From Tannerella sp. (GTDB taxonomy: Bacteria > Bacteroidota > Bacteroidia > Bacteroidales > Tannerellaceae): a DNA stretch of 5,030 nt. Position 1 is the first letter of the stretch, and every line of letters starts with the position of its first letter. A program made the position numbers and the translations under genes. The notes beneath the pieces are model-generated. The model saw only the letters and a list, made by a program, of their open reading frames with translations, was not told the DNA's origin and made no database searches. Location: NCBI GenBank assembly GCA_031283785.1, contig JAITBC010000016.1, positions 1-5,030 on the forward strand, read 5' to 3'. This document shows, piece by piece, positions 1-3,800 of this stretch.

Positions 1-1
1 G

Positions 2-352
2 AAGTTCTTCAGGATGAATCAGATTGTTGACGGTATTCAGAACGTCGCGGATTCATTGAGGGATGTGGATAACCTGATGGGCGAATATACGTCGGCGTTC
101 ATGGCGCAGGCGGAGGCTGAGACGAAGCTGGAGCAGGTGATGCGTAATACCATGTCGGCGACGGATGCTGAGGTGCGCAGTATTAAGGAGCTGGCTTCCG
201 CCCAGCAGCGTCTGGGGGTTATCGGCGACGAGGTGGTGCTGGCAGGTGCGCAGGAGCTGGCGACGTATGAGGAGTGCGTTGCGACGCTGGCGGAGGTGGT
301 TGGGCGTTTCCGGCGGGCGGCGTGTTTATACAGGGCTGGAGGATTCGACTGA
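2..352 (+). pseudogene. Phage tail tape-measure protein, internal fragment
   Basis: This is a fragment of a tail tape-measure protein, the long coiled protein that sets tail length in siphovirus- and myovirus-type phages. The frame is open to the left edge, so the ATG at 14 need not be a true start. The stretch TKLEQVMRNTMSATDAEV, followed by IKELASAQQRLGVIGDEV and then LAGAQELATY, is the pattern I associate with tape-measure proteins of Bacteroidota prophages. After ELATY (about base 270) the expected continuation is lost and the frame runs through unrelated Arg/Ala-rich sequence to a TGA at 350-352. Tape-measure proteins usually exceed 600 residues, so this is a remnant cut by deletion or recombination. 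Its DNA is clearly richer in G+C than the rest of the window, consistent with foreign origin. Family assignment is from recognition, not a search. Confidence 0.72.
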
Positions 353-398
353 TCCGGTGAACGGGCGGAGGCTGACGGCATATACGATAACAGACCGG

Positions 399-424
399 CT
401 CAGAAGTACGGCGACCCGCATATA
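399..424 (+). repeat. 26-bp direct repeat, left copy
   Basis: CTCAGaaGTACGGCGACCCG followed by CATATA matches 554-579 at 24 of 26 positions; the two mismatches are adjacent (aa versus gt). In one frame of each copy the DNA would encode Q-x-YGDPHI, so both may derive from the same phage-type coding sequence. The two copies enclose the promoter/hairpin module at 433-529. Confidence 0.85.
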
Positions 425-432
425 ATGAAAGG

Positions 433-505
433 AAGTGTTATACCGTCGCACGAGGCTACAGTCCCCATGTCGCATATAACACTTTCATTACGGGGCAAAG
501 ATAAT
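433..505 (-). repeat. Promoter/hairpin leader module, copy 1
   Basis: This 73-base segment is nearly identical to 1128-1202. Read on the minus strand it starts with a TATCTTTG -7 box and continues into a foldable leader. The outer stem pairs TAATGAAA + GTGTTATA with TATAACAC + TTTCATTA (16 pairs, interrupted by a 4-base TTCC bulge). An inner stem CATGGGG/CCTCGTG (7 pairs, 2 of them G-U) closes a 7-base loop. No recognisable gene follows on the minus strand; the transcript would run antisense into the tape-measure fragment. It may be an orphaned leader left by deletion, a small RNA gene, or a small palindromic mobile element. Confidence 0.8.
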
Positions 506-529
506 GGTTTTTTTGTTATTCCAAACAAA
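496..529 (-). promoter_or_regulatory. Bacteroidota-type promoter of module copy 1
   Basis: On the minus strand a perfect TAnnTTTG -7 box (TATCTTTG, bases 503 to 496) is preceded by two TTTG candidates for the -33 element, at 522-525 (18-base spacer) and 526-529 (22-base spacer). These flank the usual 19-21 spacing. Transcription would start near 489 and run leftward through the hairpin. Confidence 0.55.
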
Positions 530-553
530 TGTAATGGATTTTTTACGAACTGT

Positions 554-579
554 CTCAGGTGTACGGCGACCCGCATATA
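554..579 (+). repeat. 26-bp direct repeat, right copy
   Basis: This is the second copy of the repeat at 399-424, 155 bases away. It continues into an open stretch reading DEFRRAF in the same frame as YGDPHI, which looks like the interrupted continuation of the left copy. The frame has a stop at 532-534 and no start, so no gene is called here. Confidence 0.85.
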
Positions 580-626
580 GATGAATTCCGACGAGCGTTT
601 CGTGGTCAGAGACGGGTTCGGGAAAT

Positions 627-670
627 AAAAAACCCGCCGGCGTGTGCTTGCACAACGCGGGCGGGCTTTT
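627..670 (-). terminator. Intrinsic terminator of the leftward unknown gene
   Basis: A long GC-rich stem pairs CCCGCC (633-638) with GGCGGG (660-665). An inner extension closes on the AA loop of GTGCAAGCAC. On the minus strand it is followed by TTTTTTATTT, an excellent intrinsic terminator starting right after the stop codon of the 669-1052 gene. The plus-strand side has only a short T4 tract, so it may also terminate weakly in that direction. Confidence 0.85.
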
Positions 671-1052
671 ACTTCCAAAAAGATCCTCCCAAGTATACTC
701 GGGTATCGGCAGAAAATATGCGGTAAGCATAAAATTCTGCCATATTTTTTTTATTCAATTCCAACCGTAGATTATTAGCCTCAAACAGCCAATCTTCTTC
801 GGTTTCGTTGAGTGTGCAGGGAATGAACTCAAATCGTTCCCCAATTTTATTCACTCCCTGTTCCATTACATCTTTTACGATATTGATGAAAATGGGGACT
901 TCTTTTACCAGAACAGCACATAAATATGTTGTCCTGGGTTCTTTTTCTCCTCTCGTTATCTTGACAATTCCCCAGCTCAAGTTGTCTTGCTGGATGCCAA
1001 AACGATTGGAAAATATTTTGAGGCTCATCACCTCTAATCCTTTTATTTTCAT
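669..1052 (-). CDS. Hypothetical protein, 127 aa, in phage-derived region
   Basis: I do not recognise this family. It encodes 127 residues with balanced globular composition, no signal peptide and no clear membrane segment. A hydrophobic strand near residues 42-60 (LCAVLVKEVPIFINIV) and the acidic TLNETEEDW suggest a small alpha/beta cytoplasmic protein. Two starts are possible: ATG at 1052, or the ATG nine codons in (MSLKIF), which has a purine-rich AGAGG close upstream. The gene is a complete transcription unit: Bacteroidota promoter at 1193-1225, a structured leader of about 130 bases, the ORF, and a terminator touching the stop codon. That architecture argues it is expressed. Its position between tape-measure and KilA-N remnants suggests a phage- or island-carried accessory gene; the function is unknown. 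Confidence 0.68.
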   Translation of the reverse strand: MKIKGLEVMSLKIFSNRFGIQQDNLSWGIVKITRGEKEPRTTYLCAVLVKEVPIFINIVKDVMEQGVNKIGERFEFIPCTLNETEEDWLFEANNLRLELNKKNMAEFYAYRIFSADTRVYLGGSFWK

Positions 1053-1127
1053 AATTATATTGATTTAGTCTGATGACTATATTGCAAATTATATTTTAAG
1101 TCAAGATATTTTTGAAAATACGGAAGA

Positions 1128-1202
1128 AAGTATTATACCGTCGCACGAGGCTACACTCCCCATGTCGCATATAACACTTTCGTAATGCGGGGCAAAGATA
1201 AT
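1128..1202 (-). repeat. Promoter/hairpin leader module, copy 2
   Basis: This is the second copy of the 433-505 module. Here it lies between a promoter and the 669-1052 gene, so it would form part of that gene's 5' untranslated leader. The stem GAAAGTGTTATA pairs with TATAATACTTTC (12 pairs, one G-U), with a further TAC/GTA beyond a TTCC bulge. The inner CATGGGG/CCTCGTG hairpin is unchanged, and its loop differs by one base from copy 1. The outer arms differ from copy 1 on both sides yet still pair. Confidence 0.8.
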
Positions 1203-1225
1203 AGATAAATATAATATGCAACAAA
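1193..1225 (-). promoter_or_regulatory. Bacteroidota-type promoter for the 669-1052 gene
   Basis: On the minus strand TTTG (1225 to 1222) is separated by 21 bases from the -7 box TATCTTTG (1200 to 1193), a close match to the Bacteroidota sigma consensus TTTG-N19-21-TAnnTTTG. Transcription would begin near 1186, at the base of the leader hairpin, and read into the gene starting at 1052. Confidence 0.7.
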
Positions 1226-1260
1226 AATCTAATAAAAAATTTACTGCTAAGGAAAGGATT

Positions 1261-1338
1261 GCAAATGTAATCGTCCCTGTTTCTTTGTATTACGGTTGTT
1301 TTTGTTCCCTGTACATTTATACTTTCTTTTTTGCTCAT
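1261..1338 (-). pseudogene. KilA-N domain protein, 5' fragment
   Basis: The minus-strand frame from ATG at 1338 reads MSKKESINVQGT, then TVIQRNRDDYIC. This resembles the extreme N-terminus of Bacteroidota phage KilA-N-domain proteins, where a V-x-G-T strand is followed by DDYI and then SLTDIA- or CITDM-type sequence. KilA-N proteins are DNA-binding proteins of phages and other mobile elements, usually 200-300 residues. Here the similarity ends about 26 codons in, and the frame continues into AT-rich DNA and the promoter of module copy 2. It is best read as a gene truncated by the event that placed the module here. The fragment is short, so the family call is moderate. Confidence 0.5.
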
Positions 1339-1403
1339 GACTGTTTCGATTTTAATTGTTCGACATGTTATTTTTTGTAGCAAAGGTTGCTGCAAATCAG
1401 AAA

Positions 1404-1605
1404 TTACAAACTGCCTGTAAGCGGAATGTCATCCTGCCGTTTCCTTTTTTTATCTTCCTGTCTGCGGAACTCTGTACTGCCTTTTGTAGGCGGTGGAGAA
1501 GTGCGACAGGTTTTTGAATCCTGCTTCAAAACATGCTCAAAAAAAGATTTAACCAAACCGTTACGATGAAGTGATCATTACCCTCCGGTACAGCGATCTC
1601 CGACA
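1404..1605 (-). pseudogene. AraC-family transcriptional regulator, decayed C-terminus
   Basis: On the minus strand ACFEAGFKNLSHFSTAYKRQY (bases 1536-1474) is the second helix-turn-helix of an AraC/XylS-type DNA-binding domain. After the Tyr, the expected G-x-S-P-S segment is missing and the frame shifts. The next frame resumes with EFRRQEDKKRKRQDD and stops at 1404-1406, a typical AraC tail. Upstream in the first frame, CRRSLYRRV (1605-1579) resembles the recognition-helix end of the first helix-turn-helix. It is separated from the second by three in-frame stops and far fewer residues than the roughly 35 expected. The gene therefore has at least two internal deletions, one frameshift and several stops. 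The second helix-turn-helix is clear; the first is tentative. Confidence 0.68.
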
Positions 1606-1713
1606 TACAGGGTCGATGCCATTTGTCGACGCCTCAAATGCAAACCGCTACCCTTTACATAACGAAAATTTGTAGTGCATAAATTGGAATTTGAAAAAAT
1701 GGACTTGGCCTGT

Positions 1714-1854
1714 TTACAGCATTTTATAATCTGATGAGCTGCAATGTGGGTTAAGAATTTCATCTACCTGTTCTTGCAGATGTTCGGGTAAGGGTTGTAG
1801 AAAATTATGTGTCTCCGGCTCTAATTTTTCGTGTTTACTCGTCCGTATCGTCAT
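1714..1854 (-). CDS. Possible small protein, 46 aa
   Basis: An ATG at 1854 opens a 46-codon frame beginning MTIRTSKHEKLEPE and containing FLQPLPEHLQEQVDEIL, an amphipathic, Glu/Gln-rich, helix-like stretch. Composition is more protein-like than expected by chance in AT-rich DNA, but no family is recognised, no clear promoter precedes it, and the neighbourhood is full of decayed genes. It may be a genuine small protein, the N-terminus of a lost gene, or chance. Confidence 0.3.
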   Translation of the reverse strand: MTIRTSKHEKLEPETHNFLQPLPEHLQEQVDEILNPHCSSSDYKML

Positions 1855-2119
1855 GTTTTATTCTGTCTGTAATAATTTAATTTTTACATAAAACGCTAAA
1901 TATTTTATTTTTTATTTCCATTGAAATTTCAGTATATAATATTATAATCAGCGCAAAATCACGAAAAAAATCTTTATCACAATTGTTTTTTCACTACATT
2001 TGTACTCAAAATAATTTACATGAATGTAAAAAGTAATAAACATGCGGAAACGAACGGAACACAAGCAGAATCTGCATGGATAATACAGATGAAAAGTTAA
2101 CAGTATAAACGTAATATAT
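1855..2119. other. AT-rich intergenic region
   Basis: This stretch separates the leftward small ORF from the rightward regulator. It is very AT-rich in its first 130 bases and holds the regulator's putative promoter near 1995. I see no RNA gene, repeat array or attachment site in it. Confidence 0.5.
1973..2002 (+). promoter_or_regulatory. Putative promoter of the Crp/Fnr regulator
   Basis: TACATTTG at 1995-2002 is a perfect TAnnTTTG -7 box. The best -33 candidate is TTTA at 1973-1976, with an 18-base spacer slightly short of ideal. A transcript starting near 2009 would have a leader of about 110 bases before the ATG at 2120. Confidence 0.5.
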
Positions 2120-2704
2120 ATGGATGCTAAATTTTTAAGGAATTATTTTACAGACAGGCAGTTGAAAAAGGAAGAATTGGATGTGGTACTTCCATATTTC
2201 AAACAGGTAACATTTGAAAAGAACGATTTTTTGGCACAAGCCGGCAAGGTTACCAATTATTACTGGTTTTTGGAAAGCGGTTTTATCCGTTCCTACACTT
2301 TTGACCCCGAAGGAAACGACATTACAACTCATCTCTACTCGACGGGCGATATTGTAATTGACTGGAGTTCGTTTTTTTTGCGCCGTCCCACGCGGGAGTA
2401 CATGCAGGCAACGGAGAAGTGTGTTTGCTGGGAATTGGATTTCAACACTTTTCAGATGCTTTTCCACAGTATCGAATCGTTCAGGGAGCAGGGACGGGCG
2501 ACGCTTGTAGGGAGCTATTTCGCTCTGAAGGAACGGAGTATTTCGATGATTACAGACCCCGCAAAAGAACGTTACTTGCGGCTGTTAAAGGAAAAGCCGG
2601 ATATTTTCCAGCATGCATCGCTAAAACATATTGCCACATATTTGGGCATTACGGATACTTCGTTGAGCCGAATCCGGAAAGAAATCGTAACAACCGACAG
2701 GTAA
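2120..2704 (+). CDS. Crp/Fnr-family transcriptional regulator
   Basis: This 194-residue protein has the length and layout of a Bacteroidota Crp/Fnr-family regulator. Residues about 20-115 form the cyclic-nucleotide-binding-type beta barrel, with FEKNDFLAQAGKVTNYYWFLESGFIRSY and the G-D of STGDIV in typical positions. A long connecting helix follows (about 118-145). A C-terminal winged helix-turn-helix (about 164-190) contains SLKHIATYLGITDTSLSRIR, the recognition-helix signature. There is no cysteine cluster for an iron-sulfur centre as in true Fnr and no obvious cAMP-contact Arg-Ser pair, so the effector is unknown. The ATG follows an AT-rich leader without a Shine-Dalgarno, as usual here. 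It lies 87 bases upstream of the YCII gene in the same direction, with a Fnr-geometry palindrome between them, suggesting local control. Confidence 0.9.
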   Translation: MDAKFLRNYFTDRQLKKEELDVVLPYFKQVTFEKNDFLAQAGKVTNYYWFLESGFIRSYTFDPEGNDITTHLYSTGDIVIDWSSFFLRRPTREYMQATEKCVCWELDFNTFQMLFHSIESFREQGRATLVGSYFALKERSISMITDPAKERYLRLLKEKPDIFQHASLKHIATYLGITDTSLSRIRKEIVTTDR

Positions 2705-2712
2705 ATCCGTCA

Positions 2713-2734
2713 TTTCTTGCCTTATGGCAAGAAA
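2713..2734. promoter_or_regulatory. Perfect inverted repeat, candidate operator
   Basis: TTTCTTGCC-TTAT-GGCAAGAAA is a perfect 9+9 palindrome with a 4-base centre. Its core TTGCC-N4-GGCAA has the geometry of Crp/Fnr-family sites (Fnr: TTGAT-N4-ATCAA). It starts 8 bases after the regulator's stop codon and overlaps where the -33 element of the downstream promoter should be. The sequence after it has no immediate T-run (CAGTATTTT), so a terminator is less likely, though a weak one is possible. Confidence 0.6.
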
Positions 2735-2752
2735 CAGTATTTTCATACAGCG

Positions 2753-2760
2753 TACCTTTG
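2753..2760 (+). promoter_or_regulatory. -7 box upstream of the YCII gene
   Basis: TACCTTTG is a perfect TAnnTTTG -7 element 31 bases before the ATG at 2792. No TTTG is seen at the expected -33 position, which is occupied by the right arm of the palindrome. This fits a promoter that needs, or is blocked by, a regulator bound there. Confidence 0.6.
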
Positions 2761-2791
2761 CATAAGTATTTATTATTAAAATTTTGTTTTT

Positions 2792-3138
2792 ATGGCAGAT
2801 TTAAAAGAATTTATTTTGATTTTCAGGTTCGACGGCAGCGTAAAATTCCATCCGACGCCTGAACAGTTACAGGAAACCGCCAAACAGTGGCAAGCATGGA
2901 TTGGCGGTATTGCATCGCAAGGCAGGCTTGTAAGTACAAATCAGCTTGATTTTGCCGGCAAAACATTGCATGCCGACGCAAGCGTAAGCGAAGGGCTTAT
3001 GCGGAAGTAAAAGAGATCGTTGGCGGTTACCTTATTGCAAAAGCCGAAAACGTGGACGAAGCGTTGACGCTGGCACAAGGTTGTCCCGTGCTGTATTTCG
3101 GCGGAACGGTTGAAGTACGCGGATTTTTAAAGTTTTAA
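2792..3138 (+). pseudogene. YCII-related domain protein, frameshifted
   Basis: The first frame from ATG 2792 reads MADLKEFILIFRFDGS, then PTPEQLQ, and ends early at 3008-3010 after 72 residues. From about base 2998 the next frame continues as YAEVKEIVGGYLIAKAENVDEAL, then CPVLYFGGTVEVRG, ending at TAA 3136-3138. Together they make a normal 115-residue YCII-related protein, a small ferredoxin-fold family of largely uncharacterised function with suspected catalytic roles. The break lies at GGGCTTATG (about 2995-3001). Relatives have G-P-Y at this point, so one lost C (GGG CCT TAT) restores the frame. No slippery heptamer is present, so a mutation or sequencing/assembly error is likelier than programmed shifting. 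The gene is 19 bases upstream of the membrane-protein gene, probably as an operon. Confidence 0.85.
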
Positions 3139-3157
3139 CTAATTAAATTGAAGCATT

Positions 3158-3520
3158 ATGTTATTTGGAATTTTAAACATCGTTTTTGGGGCGCTTGTTC
3201 TCTCGCCTTCGTTTGTAGCGGAAAAGAAACGTAGAAAATACGCCAATGCGCTTAGTTGGGCAGGAATTATTCTGCTGATTTGGGGGATTATGGGTGTTGT
3301 CAGTTCGCTGCTGAACATTCAGGTTATTTCGACCTCGCCGCTGTACTGGATTCTTTGGATTGCCGGTGGAATAACAGGTTTGCTGATGGGCATTATTTTA
3401 GTCGTCAACTTGCTTAAAAGGTCAACCGAAGGGATCGTAAACAAAGTGTTGCCGTATCAAAGGCTTGTCGGTATCGTTGCTGTTATTGTCGGTATATTGC
3501 AGTTGTTTGTAACCGCATAG
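3158..3520 (+). CDS. Small four-helix membrane protein
   Basis: The product is 120 residues, mostly hydrophobic, with four predicted membrane segments at about 2-20, 32-52, 62-86 and 103-119. The basic loop KKRRK (23-27) and the K/R-bearing loop at 87-96 lie on the same side, giving both ends outside the cytoplasm by the positive-inside rule. No catalytic or transport motif is visible and I do not recognise the family. It starts 19 bases after the YCII gene and is followed by a strong terminator, so the two probably share the promoter at 2753. A role in the envelope is all that can be inferred. Confidence 0.8.
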   Translation: MLFGILNIVFGALVLSPSFVAEKKRRKYANALSWAGIILLIWGIMGVVSSLLNIQVISTSPLYWILWIAGGITGLLMGIILVVNLLKRSTEGIVNKVLPYQRLVGIVAVIVGILQLFVTA

Positions 3521-3540
3521 AGACGGGTAACGGATTGTCA

Positions 3541-3577
3541 AAAAACCACGCAGGAGAGTGCCGGCGTGGTTTTTTTT
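3541..3577 (+). terminator. Intrinsic terminator after the membrane-protein gene
   Basis: AAAAACCACGC (3541-3551) pairs with GCGTGGTTTTT (3564-3574). The tract of eight T residues at 3570-3577 is both stem partner and termination tract, and a further GG/CC pair lies inside the loop. It lies 20 bases past the stop codon and ends the YCII/membrane-protein unit. The A-run on the left arm gives a T-run on the other strand as well, so it could work in both directions. Confidence 0.88.
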
Positions 3578-3613
3578 GTTATGCTGGTGTAAATATTTTT
3601 TTCGCTCCAAATT

Positions 3614-3645
3614 CTTTTATATTTATAAAAAAAACAGTATCTTTG
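3614..3645 (+). promoter_or_regulatory. Putative promoter of the alpha-2-macroglobulin gene
   Basis: TATCTTTG at 3638-3645 is a perfect -7 box. TTTT at 3614-3617 is a degenerate -33 with a 20-base spacer. The start would be near 3652, leaving a leader of about 150 bases before the ATG at 3801, long enough to hold the small hydrophobic ORF at 3740-3799. Confidence 0.6.
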
Positions 3646-3739
3646 TAGTATAGTGCAGACGGAAATAAATTTAGTGTAATTACATGAAACCAACCTCGTG
3701 TGGACGAAAAAAGGTTTTTTACAGAGGGAAGGTTATGTT

Positions 3740-3799
3740 ATGATACAAATATTTTTCTTGCTGTTATTAACTAAAATACACTTTATTAATATAACATAA
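3740..3799 (+). other. Hydrophobic mini-ORF ahead of the macroglobulin gene
   Basis: ATG at 3740 opens a 19-codon frame beginning MIQIFFLLLLTK, which resembles the hydrophobic core of a signal peptide, and stops one base before the ATG at 3801. It is in a different frame from the downstream gene, and the downstream frame has a TAA at 3792-3794, so a single frameshift cannot join them. It may be a decayed signal sequence, a translated leader peptide, or chance. Confidence 0.25.
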
Positions 3800-3800
3800 T

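Noticed and set aside
165..425. Plus-strand ORF overlapping the tape-measure fragment
   Set aside because: Arg/Trp-rich translation is typical of a shadow frame in GC-rich DNA, and the tape-measure frame is recognisable in the same bases.
425..580. Plus-strand 51-codon ORF beginning MKGSVIPSHEATVPM across module copy 1
   Set aside because: In module copy 2 the same frame meets a TAA inside the module, so the coding frame is not conserved. The repeat is better explained as a minus-strand promoter and leader.
1096..1395. A 99-codon minus-strand ORF taken as one gene
   Set aside because: Only its middle part resembles a protein (KilA-N start). Its end reads through the promoter and hairpin module, so it is not a single real gene.
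1578..1763. Minus-strand 61-codon ORF
   Set aside because: It overlaps decayed AraC sequence in another frame and shows no family features or initiation context.
2020..2100. A 26-codon ORF (MNVKSNKHAE...) in the leader of the Crp/Fnr gene
   Set aside because: Too short to separate from chance, and there is no overlap or coupling with the regulator start; kept only as a weak leader-peptide possibility.
2419..2862. A 147-codon plus-strand ORF spanning the regulator's 3' half and the YCII start
   Set aside because: It is out of frame with two recognisable genes and crosses a palindrome and promoter; a shadow frame.
2990..3004. Programmed ribosomal frameshifting in the YCII gene
   Set aside because: No slippery heptamer or downstream pseudoknot is apparent, and a single missing C explains the break.
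3684..3743. Mini-ORF starting MKPTSCGRKK that overlaps the hydrophobic mini-ORF by ATGA
   Set aside because: It is only 19 codons with no family features. The ATGA overlap is suggestive of coupling but can occur by chance in this AT-rich stretch.
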